This document shows, one piece after another, positions 34,625-42,917 of a stretch of 64,000 nt of DNA. The first letter of the stretch is position 1; every line of letters begins with the position of its first letter. The stretch lies in contig CBDCIS010000008.1 in the NCBI GenBank assembly GCA_965217565.1, positions 186,001 to 250,000 on the forward strand, read 5' to 3'. Both the position numbers and the translations under genes were made by a program. The DNA is from CBDCIS01 sp965217565 (GTDB lineage: Bacteria; Chloroflexota; Dehalococcoidia; Lucifugimonadales; CATOSD01). The notes beneath the pieces are model-generated. The model worked only from the letters and a program-made list of their open reading frames with translations, was not told the DNA's origin and did no database searches.

Positions 34625-35599
34625 GTGGCAACGGGTCAAATCGGCCTCGAACAGGAGCTTGGTCGTCCGACTAAGGGTCACCTTGCCCTGGCATGGTCAC
34701 GGCTCATTCGGAAGCGTATCGCCATGAGCTGCGTTGCCGCTCTTATCATCATCTACGCTCTCGGCATTTTCGCCCCGGTCATTTCCGCGCTCTCCCCGTA
34801 TGGCTACACCGAGCAGGACTACACGGCCATAAGGAAGCCGCCGAGCCTTCGGCATTGGGCGGGCACCGACCTCAAGGGGCGCGACGTGCTGACCAGGGTC
34901 ATCTGGGGCATCCAGACTACGGTCATCATCACCATCGTCGTCGTGCTCACCGGCGGCGTCGCGCTGGGCGTAACCCTGGGTCTGGTCGCGGGCTATTTCG
35001 GTCAACGGGTCGATTCTGTAATCATGCGCATAGGGGAGTTGTTCAGCGCGTTCCCTGACATACTTCTCATCATTCTCATCGCCGCGACACTGGGAGGCAG
35101 GATCAAGGACATCGTATGGTGGATAGAGGACCACACCTTCCTGGAGGGCCTTGTCCGGAGCGGAGCCGCTGATTACCTGGTGATTTCGGTCGCGCTGGTC
35201 TCGTTTGGATGGATAAGCATGGCGCGGCTGGTGAGGGGCCAGGTGCTCTACCTGAAGGAGACCCAGTTCGTGGATGCGGCGCGGGCCGCCGGGGTTTCGA
35301 CCCCGAGAATCCTGTTCGCGCACGTCCTTCCCAACGCCATCAGCCCCATCGTAGTCTCTGTCAGCGTGAGCATGGGGGCGTTGGTCGGCGCGGAGATAAT
35401 CCTGAGTTGGCTGGGATTGGGCGTCCAGCCGCCCAAACCCAGCCTAGGCAACATGCTGCTGGAGGCGGGCTCCCTCAGCGCGCTGCGGGAGGTCCCCTGG
35501 ATGCTGCTCGCTCCCGGCGTGGCGGCGTGGACCGTCGTCTTGGCATGGAATCTGCTGGGCGACTCGCTCAACGACGTGCTGAACCCCAGGACACGCTGA
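34625..35599 (+). CDS. Peptide/nickel-type ABC transporter permease (DppC-like)
   Basis: 324 residues. GTG at 34625 follows AAAGAGG. The cytoplasmic N-terminus leads into the first helix (CVAALIIIYALGIFAPVI). HWAGTDLKGRDVLTRVIWG is the DppC hallmark; FVDAARAAGVSTPRILFAHV is the coupling loop. EIILSWLGLGVQPPKPSLGN and WTVVLAWNLLGDSLNDVLNP close the chain, as in DppC/OppC. It pairs with the preceding DppB-like protein, from which a 90-base gap separates it. The gene is convergent with the hydantoinase gene. Confidence 0.93.
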   Translation: MATGQIGLEQELGRPTKGHLALAWSRLIRKRIAMSCVAALIIIYALGIFAPVISALSPYGYTEQDYTAIRKPPSLRHWAGTDLKGRDVLTRVIWGIQTTVIITIVVVLTGGVALGVTLGLVAGYFGQRVDSVIMRIGELFSAFPDILLIILIAATLGGRIKDIVWWIEDHTFLEGLVRSGAADYLVISVALVSFGWISMARLVRGQVLYLKETQFVDAARAAGVSTPRILFAHVLPNAISPIVVSVSVSMGALVGAEIILSWLGLGVQPPKPSLGNMLLEAGSLSALREVPWMLLAPGVAAWTVVLAWNLLGDSLNDVLNPRTR

Positions 35600-35621
35600 A
35601 GTGACGAAGTGTGTCAGTGGG

Positions 35622-38600
35622 TTAGTGTCGGCTGATGTAGCCGTTTTTGTGGTCCCACTCGCGCATGGCGGGGTCGCGCTCCACCGGGTCGCCGTAGCCG
35701 CCGCCGCCCGAGGATAGGCAGAGGATGACGTCGCCGGGCCTGACGATAACGCCCGTCTCCTTTGAGCCGAGGACGCGCTCCTTGCCGCCGGAGATGAGGC
35801 TGTACACGTGCGGCTTGCCGGGTTCTCCCCCAAACAGGCCGAAGGGCGGGTTGACCGTGCCGTCGCCGGCCGTGTTGAGACGCGCATCCCCGACGCCCTC
35901 GTACATCATCTCGCATACCGCGCCCAGGCCGCCGCGCCACGAGCCGGCGCCCGCGGAATCGGGACGGAGCTCGTGGCGCTTGACGAACAGCGGGAAGCGC
36001 TCCTCCGTGACCTCCACGCTGGGCGAACGGATGCCGCCCGCGACGTTGACTTCTCCCACGTTGGGCCAGCCGTCGAAGGCGTAGGACGCGCCTCCCCCGC
36101 CGCGCGCCATGAAGAAGTGCCATATGAAGTCGCGCCCGCTGCGCGGGTCCACTCCCGTGATGGCAAAGCGCAGTCTGCGCGAAAAGCCGGCGTTCACGGC
36201 ATCGGGCACGGCAGGGGCCAACGCCTTGAACACCGCTTCCACTATCTCCTCCGCGCAGTGGTTGGTGCTCATGCACACGGGCGCGGGAGGATTGGCGTTC
36301 ACTATCAGGCCCCTGGGCGCGGTGACCGTCACGGGCCGCATGGAGCCTTCGTTCTTTGCCACGTCGGAAGGGGCCATGTACATGATGGCGGCGTGGGTGA
36401 GGGAGCGGGTGTTGGCGTAGGCGCTGTTGATGAACCCCTTCACCTGCGGGCTGGACTCGCTCAGGTCGATGTTCATCGAGTCTCCCTGGATGGTCACCGT
36501 GGCCCGTATTGGAATCATCCTGGTCTCGAAGCCATCGTCGTCAACCAGCGATTCGCCCTTATAGACGCCATCCGGCCACTCAGCGATGAACTGCCGGACC
36601 TGCCGCTCGGTCGCATTGAGTATCTCGTCGATCGCGCTTTTGAGGCCCTCCGGGGCGTAGATGTCCAGCAACTCCGCGATGCGCCGCGCCGCGATGTCCA
36701 CGGAGCCTATCTGCGCGTTCAGGTCACCGAGGAAGTTCTCGGGATGGCGCACGTTGGCCGAGAGCATCTGCAGCAGGTCGTGGCGCGGCCGGCCCCTGTC
36801 GTAGAGCCTAAGCGGCGGGATGCGCAGCCCCTCGTGGTAGATTTCGCTGGCCGAGGGGTTGTAGCCGCCGTGCGTCGCGCCGCCCACGTCGCTGTGGTGC
36901 GCCCTGTTGACGGAGTAGAAGAGCAGTTCGCCCTTGTAGAAGATGGGCCTGATGACGGTGATGTCTGGCAGGTGGCTGCCCCCGAAGTACGGGTCGTTGA
37001 GCGCGAACAGGTCGCCGTCGGAGATTTCGTCCCCAAAGTAGTCTCGCACAGCCGCGCCGGCGATAGGCAGCGCGCTTATGTGCACGGGAATGCCCTCGCC
37101 CTGGGCAACCAATTGGCAGTCGGCGTCCAGGATGGCGGTGGAGAAGTCGCGGCTGGAGTTCAGAATCTGGGACATCGAGGTGCGGAGCATCACCTCCATC
37201 ATCTCCATGGCTATCGACTCCAGACGGTTCTCCACGACGGCAAGGGTTATCGGGTCGGGCCTTGCGGAGTCCAGCTGCTCCGGCTCCGGCGGAGAGTCTT
37301 TGCCTACGCTCAGGACGATCCCCCCGTATGGATCGAGTTCGGCGGTGTCGCCCTCGTCAACGAGAACGGTCGTGAAGTCCGACTCAAGGATGGCCGGCCC
37401 CTGGACGCTCGCGCCACGGGCGAGCTCGTCCAGGGCATAGACAGGAGCGTCCCGCCACTCACTGAGGAAGACGCGGCGGCGGCTCCTCTCGGTTGGAAGC
37501 GCGCCCTCTCCTGGCAGAACCTCCGGCGGCTCGGGCTTTGGCAGCCTGCCGAACGCGGACACGCGCAGGGTGACCAGACGTACTTCCTGGTCGAACTGGC
37601 GGTATGAGTACAGCTCCTCGTATCGTTGGTGGAAGTTGGAAGCCCACTCGGACAGCAGCGCGTCCTCCGGCTGCGACAGGTCGGGCAGCGCGACGTTGAC
37701 CTCGTATATCTGGTCGAGATAGCGCATGTCGGCGGACATATGGATTCGGGTATCGTCGTCGCCCACGCCCTGCGCTCTCAGCCTGCCCATTCCCTGTTCC
37801 TCGAGCTCGCCTAGGATGGAGCGCACGGCGTCCAGGTCTATGTGGTCGAGACTGGCCGGGTACGACAGCGATGAGTCGTACTGGAGGTCGGTCGAGAGCA
37901 TCCCGTAGGCCGAGAGCACCGGCGCGGCGGAAGGGATATAGACCCTCTCTACCTGGAGCTGCCTGGCAACCGCGCTCACGTGGAGGCCGGATGCGCCGCC
38001 GAAAGCGAGGATGGCAAAATCTCGGGGATCGACGCCGCGCTTGACGGACATCAGCCGAATGCCCTCCGCCATGGTGGTGGAGACGACGCGGTGAACCCCG
38101 CGAGCGGCCTCGATTGTGGACAAGCCCAGCGGACGCGCGATGCGCTCAAGCAGCGCGGACTCGGCCTTTTTCCGGCTGAGGCGCGCGCGGCCGCCGAGGA
38201 AGTTGTGCGGGTCGAGGTAGCCGAGAAGGAGGTTGGCGTCGGTGACCGTCGGCTCTACGCCGCCCATGTCGTAACACGCGGGGCCGGGGAGCGCGCCCGC
38301 GCTGTGCGGGCCGACGTGAAGGATGCCGCCGGCATCGACGCGGGCGATGCTGCCGCCGCCCGCGCCCAGCGTCTGGATGTCTATCATGGGAACGGCAATC
38401 TTCCAGCCCGCCTCGAACTTCTCGTTGGTGATGTGGGGCGTCCCGTTCTCGATGAGCGAGATGTCCGCGCTGGTTCCGCCCATATCGAAGCCGATTATCT
38501 TGGGCTCGCCCAGCCTGCGCCCGTAATAGGCCGCTCCACTCACGCCGCCGGCGGGGCCGGACAGGATCGCGCCCACGGCCAGGCGGCTGGAGTCCTCGAT

Positions 38601-39350
38601 AGACGCCACGCCGCCGTTGGACTGCATGATGAGAATGTCGCTGCGCTGGCTGAACGCCGCCAATCGCTCCCTGAGACGCAGCAGGTACTCGCCGAGCACG
38701 GGGCCGACGTAGGAGTTGATTACGGTGGCGCTGAGCCGGTCGAACTCCTTGATTTGCGGAATCACCTGGTGGGAGAGCGAGGTATAGGCGCCGGGGAACC
38801 TGGCGCGAATCCTCTCGGCGACGCGCTGCTCGTGGGCGGGGTTGAGGTACGAGAAGAGGAAGCAGACGGCAAGGGCATCAACGCCCTCCTCGGCCAGGCT
38901 ATCGAGCGCGCCTTCCAGGGCGACCTCGTCGATAGGCGTGTCGATTTCGCCGCTGGAGCGCACACGCTCTGGAACGCCGAGCCTCAGGTAACGCGGCACG
39001 AGGGGTTGAACCGGCTCCATGCGAAGGTTGTATCTGTCCTCTTTGAGGCCCTCCCGCATCTCGAGAAGGTCGCGAAAGCCGTCCGTGGTGATGAGACCAA
39101 CCTTTGCCCCCTTGCGCTCCACCAGCGTGTTGGTGGCTACGGTCGTGCCGTGAATGAGGATGTCTGTCGATGCGAGCAGCTCATCGAGGGAGAGGCCGTT
39201 GGCGTCGGCGACGTCTCGGAGGCCCCGTATGACGCCCTCCGAGGGATCGCGAGGAGTGGATGCGGTCTTGAAATAGCGGGGCTGTTCTCCGTCGCTCGCC
39301 ACCACGAAATCGGTGAATGTGCCGCCAACGTCGATGCCAATCCTGTACAT
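35622..39350 (-). CDS. Fused hydantoinase A/B protein, 5-oxoprolinase type
   Basis: 1242 residues. The ATG at 39350 is supported by AAGGAG upstream. The N-terminal half (about 1-680) is HyuA-like with the actin-fold phosphate loop YRIGIDVGGTFTDFVV, GTTVATNTLVERKG and GFDMGGTSADISLIE. The C-terminal half (about 700-1242) is HyuB-like with DPITLAVVENRLESIAMEM, NDPYFGGSHLPDIT, RAHHSDVGGATHGGYNPSA and the Gly-rich end SSGGGGYGDP. A single chain joining both subunits is the layout of eukaryotic 5-oxoprolinase; bacteria more often have two genes. It should open a cyclic amide such as 5-oxoproline or an N-substituted hydantoin using ATP. Confidence 0.92.
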   Translation of the reverse strand: MYRIGIDVGGTFTDFVVASDGEQPRYFKTASTPRDPSEGVIRGLRDVADANGLSLDELLASTDILIHGTTVATNTLVERKGAKVGLITTDGFRDLLEMREGLKEDRYNLRMEPVQPLVPRYLRLGVPERVRSSGEIDTPIDEVALEGALDSLAEEGVDALAVCFLFSYLNPAHEQRVAERIRARFPGAYTSLSHQVIPQIKEFDRLSATVINSYVGPVLGEYLLRLRERLAAFSQRSDILIMQSNGGVASIEDSSRLAVGAILSGPAGGVSGAAYYGRRLGEPKIIGFDMGGTSADISLIENGTPHITNEKFEAGWKIAVPMIDIQTLGAGGGSIARVDAGGILHVGPHSAGALPGPACYDMGGVEPTVTDANLLLGYLDPHNFLGGRARLSRKKAESALLERIARPLGLSTIEAARGVHRVVSTTMAEGIRLMSVKRGVDPRDFAILAFGGASGLHVSAVARQLQVERVYIPSAAPVLSAYGMLSTDLQYDSSLSYPASLDHIDLDAVRSILGELEEQGMGRLRAQGVGDDDTRIHMSADMRYLDQIYEVNVALPDLSQPEDALLSEWASNFHQRYEELYSYRQFDQEVRLVTLRVSAFGRLPKPEPPEVLPGEGALPTERSRRRVFLSEWRDAPVYALDELARGASVQGPAILESDFTTVLVDEGDTAELDPYGGIVLSVGKDSPPEPEQLDSARPDPITLAVVENRLESIAMEMMEVMLRTSMSQILNSSRDFSTAILDADCQLVAQGEGIPVHISALPIAGAAVRDYFGDEISDGDLFALNDPYFGGSHLPDITVIRPIFYKGELLFYSVNRAHHSDVGGATHGGYNPSASEIYHEGLRIPPLRLYDRGRPRHDLLQMLSANVRHPENFLGDLNAQIGSVDIAARRIAELLDIYAPEGLKSAIDEILNATERQVRQFIAEWPDGVYKGESLVDDDGFETRMIPIRATVTIQGDSMNIDLSESSPQVKGFINSAYANTRSLTHAAIMYMAPSDVAKNEGSMRPVTVTAPRGLIVNANPPAPVCMSTNHCAEEIVEAVFKALAPAVPDAVNAGFSRRLRFAITGVDPRSGRDFIWHFFMARGGGGASYAFDGWPNVGEVNVAGGIRSPSVEVTEERFPLFVKRHELRPDSAGAGSWRGGLGAVCEMMYEGVGDARLNTAGDGTVNPPFGLFGGEPGKPHVYSLISGGKERVLGSKETGVIVRPGDVILCLSSGGGGYGDPVERDPAMREWDHKNGYISRH

Positions 39351-39610
39351 GTGCGCTCCTTCGAGTTCTTGCAAGAATGCCGGACGCACCCACGCCCGCG
39401 ACGGATTGCGCGGGCCGCCCGAACGGAGATGGTATAACATTGGGGGCGGCTTTGGAAGGTTACGTGTTGACAACGCAGGGTCTTTCGATTATTGCAATCG
39501 GGGCAAGCCCGCTCGACCTGAACATGTCGAAAGGCCATCCGCCAATCCCACAATCGCAAAACCCCCGTAGGGGATCGCCGCTCGGCAATCCTGATTCTGA
39601 CAACACCTCC

Positions 39611-39648
39611 TTGACATACACGAACACTCGTGCTACCATGCCCGTATT
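39611..39648 (+). promoter_or_regulatory. Promoter-like repeated cassette, copy 3
   Basis: TTGACA (39611-39616), 17 bases and TACCAT (39634-39639), with CGAACACTCGTGC in the spacer. The same layout is found at 5700 and 25761. Only a very short frame follows. Confidence 0.45.
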
Positions 39649-39801
39649 CACGCACACGCTGCCGCCACCTAGTAGCTCGAACACATAGACATCCTGTATA
39701 GAAGACAAACTCATCCCCAGTATCCCTGAACCCCCGCAGGGGCTCGCCGCTCGGCAATCGTCAGACCCTGATTCTGACAACAGTGCGAAACCCACAGAGA
39801 G

Positions 39802-39931
39802 GGGTGTCTCATTTCCTATACAAACAACCGCAACCCTACTACATCCCAACTCAGAAACCTCCCCTAAATCCTCTCACAGCATCACAGATCCCAAGTAGGG
39901 GTGAGACACAATGAATCAAAATGAGACACCC
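39802..39931. repeat. 130-bp inverted-repeat element
   Basis: GGGTGTCTCATTT (39802-39814) and AAATGAGACACCC (39919-39931) are perfect 13-base inverted repeats. Inside, near the right end, lies CCCAAGTAGGGGTGAGAC (39891-39908), which recurs with one change at 45876-45893. No coding capacity is seen. Confidence 0.5.
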
Positions 39932-40104
39932 ACAGGCGTTTTTCTGCCAGCGAGTACATCCCGAGTCTGACAACGCCTGCACGCGAACAATCGAAATACC
40001 CTGGTTGACAACAGGCGCGTGGGTATTTAGCATCGGCATGTGATTTTTGCCGGCTTGTCCTGAGAGTGTCGAGGGGTGGGGGCATATCTTCGAGGGAGAA
40101 TCCA

Positions 40105-40590
40105 ATGGACGAAGAGGAACGCAGGTGGGAGTACGACGTGGTGGAAATTGGGCAGGCGTCGCAGAGTACGCATGTGGAGGTCACAGGCGAGCTGATTGCC
40201 GCGTACGCCGAGGCGGTTCGCAACGACAACCCCGCCTACCAGCAGGGAGACCGCGTCCCGGACTTCGCCATGCCAACGACGATCCTGCGGGTGGCTCCGT
40301 TGCGGCGCGGCGACATCGCCGCGAATAACGGGTTCGTGGCGCAGGAGCACGCGAAGGAGAACCCATTCCAGACTCCGTTCGCCAAGTGTGAGGTGAGATG
40401 GTTCGCGCCGCTCTGCGCGGGGGATTCGATAACCAGCTTCGGCCACATAGTCGATAAGTATGAGCGGCGCGGCAACAAGTTCGTCACCATCCGCGTGGAG
40501 GCGAGCAACCAGCGGGGCGAGAGGGTGGGCGAGTACGATTATACCTGCATCTTCGAGTACGCAAAGGGGCAGAAGAGGCCGGACGCTTAG
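40105..40590 (+). CDS. MaoC-fold dehydratase-like protein, non-catalytic type
   Basis: 161 residues from the ATG at 40105. The hot-dog fold is suggested by YAEAVRNDNPAYQQGDRVPD, APLCAGDSITSFGHIVDKYE and RGERVGEYDYTCIFEYA. It resembles the N-terminal half of MaoC-like proteins (FAS1-like) and lacks the catalytic Asp-x-x-x-x-His signature. The next gene has that signature. The two probably form a heterodimeric (R)-specific enoyl-thioester hydratase, as seen for HadAB-type pairs. The acyl-CoA substrate is unknown. Confidence 0.75.
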   Translation: MDEEERRWEYDVVEIGQASQSTHVEVTGELIAAYAEAVRNDNPAYQQGDRVPDFAMPTTILRVAPLRRGDIAANNGFVAQEHAKENPFQTPFAKCEVRWFAPLCAGDSITSFGHIVDKYERRGNKFVTIRVEASNQRGERVGEYDYTCIFEYAKGQKRPDA

Positions 40591-40600
40591 CAGCGCTCAT

Positions 40601-40690
40601 GGCAGCCACAAGGGATTTCCCCTACACGGGTTCGCGTGGATTGCCGAGCGGCTAGCCATTGCGTGGGTTCCCGCTTTCGGGCAATGACGA
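40601..40690. repeat. Dispersed palindrome family member, reverse orientation
   Basis: GGCAGCCACAAGGGATTTCC at 40601 matches 33411. GATTGCCGAGCGGCTAGCCA and CCCGCTTTCGGGCAATGACG are the reverse complement of the flank and core seen at 3975 and 9567. It lies between the two MaoC-fold genes. Confidence 0.55.
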
Positions 40691-40718
40691 TTCATAGAGA
40701 GTATAGGAGTTGGGCGAT

Positions 40719-41171
40719 ATGGCTACTTCCACAAGGCATCTCACGTTCGATACCATCAATTTCGGCGACGAATTGACGCCGTTCACTATCGGCGAGACGC
40801 AGGAGACTATCAACGGCGCGAGGCTGTCTGAGGGGGAGGATATGGACGCGCCGCGCAACATTCATACCGACCCGGAGTTCGCCAAGGCGGGTATGTTCGG
40901 CGGCACGCTGAACGCGGGCGTAACCACGATGGCGTACCTGAACCAGATGCTGGAGCGGTGGCTGCCGGATGGCTCGTTCTACGATAACGGCCGCCTGCTC
41001 TACAAGGCGATCGAGCCGTTTCGCCCAGGCGACACGGTGGTCTTCACCGGAACGGTTACGGGCAAGCGCGTGGAAGGCTCGAACAAGCTCATTGACTGCG
41101 AGATCAAGGGCACGAACCAGCACGGCAAGCTGATGGGCGTGGCCGAGGCCACCCTCGCCCTGAAGGCGTAG
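40719..41171 (+). CDS. MaoC-like dehydratase, catalytic type
   Basis: 150 residues starting at the ATG at 40719, which follows AGGAG at nine bases. The hydratase-2 motif is clear: DAPRNIHTDPEFAKAGMFGG, with the conserved Asp and His, then a hydrophobic hot-dog helix. It ends with FRPGDTVVFTGTVTGKRV and a MaoC-style beta sheet. It should hydrate an enoyl-CoA or perform the reverse dehydration. It is the likely active partner of the preceding gene and ends five bases before the ABC transporter ATPase, in the same transcriptional run. Confidence 0.85.
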   Translation: MATSTRHLTFDTINFGDELTPFTIGETQETINGARLSEGEDMDAPRNIHTDPEFAKAGMFGGTLNAGVTTMAYLNQMLERWLPDGSFYDNGRLLYKAIEPFRPGDTVVFTGTVTGKRVEGSNKLIDCEIKGTNQHGKLMGVAEATLALKA

Positions 41172-41176
41172 TCCAC

Positions 41177-42088
41177 GTGTCGAACGCAAATAGCATCATC
41201 CAAACGGAGAAGCTCACCAAGAGCTACGGCAGCGTGGAGGCGGTGGTGGATGCCGACATCGAGGTCCGGCAGGGCGAGGTGTTCGGCTACCTGGGGCCCA
41301 ACGGCGCGGGCAAGTCAACGACCATTCGTATGCTGCTGGACCACATCCGGCCCACCAGCGGCTCCGCCAGAGTGTTCGGCCTGGACACGCGCGAGCACAG
41401 CGTGAACATCAAGCGTCGGATAGGCTACCTGCCGGGCGAATTCTCGCTCTACGACAACATGACGGGCGAGGAGCTGCTGCGCTACATGGGCCACCTGCGC
41501 GGCGGCGTGGATTGGGGCTACACGCTCGGGCTGGCGGAGCGTCTCGAGTCGGACCTGTCCCGCAAGTTCGCGCAGTTGTCGCGCGGTAACAAGCAGAAGC
41601 TGGGCCTCATCCAGGCGTTCATGAGCCATCCGGAGCTCATCGTGCTGGACGAGCCCACCGGCGGTCTCGACCCGCTCATGCAGCAGGTCTTCTACGAGAT
41701 GATCGATGAAGTGAAGGCCGACGGGCGCACGGTCTTCTTCTCGTCACACAACCTGCCGGAGGTGGAGCGCATCTGCGACCGCGTCGCCTTCATCCGGGCC
41801 GGCCAGCTGGTCGCCGTCGAGGACGTGAGCGCCATTATGTTGCGGGCGTTCCACAGGTTCGAGGCGCACTTCGCGGACGGCTTCTCACGGGAGGAGTTCG
41901 AGGGCCTCGACGGGGTCTCCGCGATCAGCGTGTCCGGCGACACCGCCACCTTTGACGTAATCGGAAGCCCCGACGCCGTGATCAAGGCTCTCGCCCGGCA
42001 CGAGGTTACCAAGCTGATCACCCACGAGTCGGCCCTGGAGGACATCTTCCTCGCATACTACAGCGGGAGCGAGTCCGATGCTCAATAA
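41177..42088 (+). CDS. ABC transporter ATP-binding protein (ABC-2 type)
   Basis: 303 residues. Walker A GPNGAGKST, a Q-loop region with YLPGEFSLYDNMTGEELLRY, the signature LSRGNKQKLGL (a variant LSxGxxQ), Walker B LIVLDEPTGGLDP and the switch His in SSHNLPEV. The C-terminal 80 residues (about 220-303) are the DUF4162-like extension typical of multidrug and Na+ exporters. The GTG at 41177 has only a weak ribosome site. It overlaps the permease gene by 11 bases. It energises export by the next protein. Confidence 0.92.
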   Translation: MSNANSIIQTEKLTKSYGSVEAVVDADIEVRQGEVFGYLGPNGAGKSTTIRMLLDHIRPTSGSARVFGLDTREHSVNIKRRIGYLPGEFSLYDNMTGEELLRYMGHLRGGVDWGYTLGLAERLESDLSRKFAQLSRGNKQKLGLIQAFMSHPELIVLDEPTGGLDPLMQQVFYEMIDEVKADGRTVFFSSHNLPEVERICDRVAFIRAGQLVAVEDVSAIMLRAFHRFEAHFADGFSREEFEGLDGVSAISVSGDTATFDVIGSPDAVIKALARHEVTKLITHESALEDIFLAYYSGSESDAQ

Positions 42089-42872
42089 CATCTTCCTCAA
42101 GACACTCCGCGACCAGCGAAAACCCATAATGTGGTGGTCGCTCGGCCTGCTCGTCATTACGCTCATCACGGACGTCTTCTATCCGAGCTTCAAGGGCAGC
42201 ACGGAGCTCAACGAACTGTTTAGCGATTCCGAGATTTTGAAGGCTTTCGCGGGGGGATTCGAGGACTTCACCTCGGGCGAAGGGTACGTCAACTCTCAGT
42301 TGCTGGTGCTGCTGATTCCGCTGCTTCTGCTGGTCTATTCGGTGCGACTGGGCACGGCCACCATCGCGGGCGAGGAGCGCGGCGGAACCCTGGACGTGCT
42401 GCTGGCGAATCCGGTCAGCCGCGTCTCCGCCCTCATCCAGAAATTCGGCGCGCTGCTCGTCGCCAACGCCGCGCTGGTCGTGGTGGTTTGGATAGCCTTG
42501 GCGATTGGGTCCGCGGCGTTCGACATGGGACTCGATCTCTGGCATCTCACACAGGCGTGCATCTCCCTCCTCCTGTTCGGATGGGCGTTCGGCGCCGTCG
42601 CGATCGCGGCGGGAAGCGCGACCGGCAAGACGAGCCTGACGTTCGCCCTCGCCAGCGCGGTGGGAGTGACGGCGTACCTCATGCACACCTTCGCTCCCCT
42701 GGTAGAAGGCCTCGACCCTCTGAAGTACTTGTCGCCATTCTACTACTACATCGGAGCCGACCCGCTCAGCAACGGCATCAGCATCGCCCATGGTCTTGTG
42801 CTGCTGGGCCTGACAGCGGCGCTGCTGCTGACGGCGGCCTACACCTTCGACCGCCGGGACCTGGCGGTGTAG
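42078..42872 (+). CDS. ABC-2 type transporter permease
   Basis: 264 residues with six hydrophobic segments: about 18-38, 70-95, 123-150, 157-177, 190-210 and 235-258. MWWSLGLLVITLITDVFYPS, VRLGTATIAGEERGGTLDVL and LANPVSRVSALIQKFGALLV follow the pattern of ABC-2 family permeases with the EERGTLDLLL element. The overlap with the ATPase gene indicates translational coupling. The cargo is unknown; drug, lipid or peptide export are all possible. Confidence 0.9.
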   Translation: MLNNIFLKTLRDQRKPIMWWSLGLLVITLITDVFYPSFKGSTELNELFSDSEILKAFAGGFEDFTSGEGYVNSQLLVLLIPLLLLVYSVRLGTATIAGEERGGTLDVLLANPVSRVSALIQKFGALLVANAALVVVVWIALAIGSAAFDMGLDLWHLTQACISLLLFGWAFGAVAIAAGSATGKTSLTFALASAVGVTAYLMHTFAPLVEGLDPLKYLSPFYYYIGADPLSNGISIAHGLVLLGLTAALLLTAAYTFDRRDLAV

Positions 42873-42917
42873 GCGCAGCGAGCGGACTGCCGGGCAAGCG
42901 ACCGGGGTGAAAGTACC

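Larger units (their letters stand above)
39351..40104. other. Repeat-rich intergenic region
   Basis: About 750 bases without a credible gene. Two blocks reading TCGCCGCTCGGCAATC occur near 39581 and 39745, each followed within 40 bases by CCTGATTCTGACAAC. A promoter-like cassette (39611) and an inverted-repeat element (39802-39931) are listed separately. ATTCTGAC fragments recur at 25843 and, as ATTTTGAC, at 50153. It looks like a landing zone for small repeats. Confidence 0.5.
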
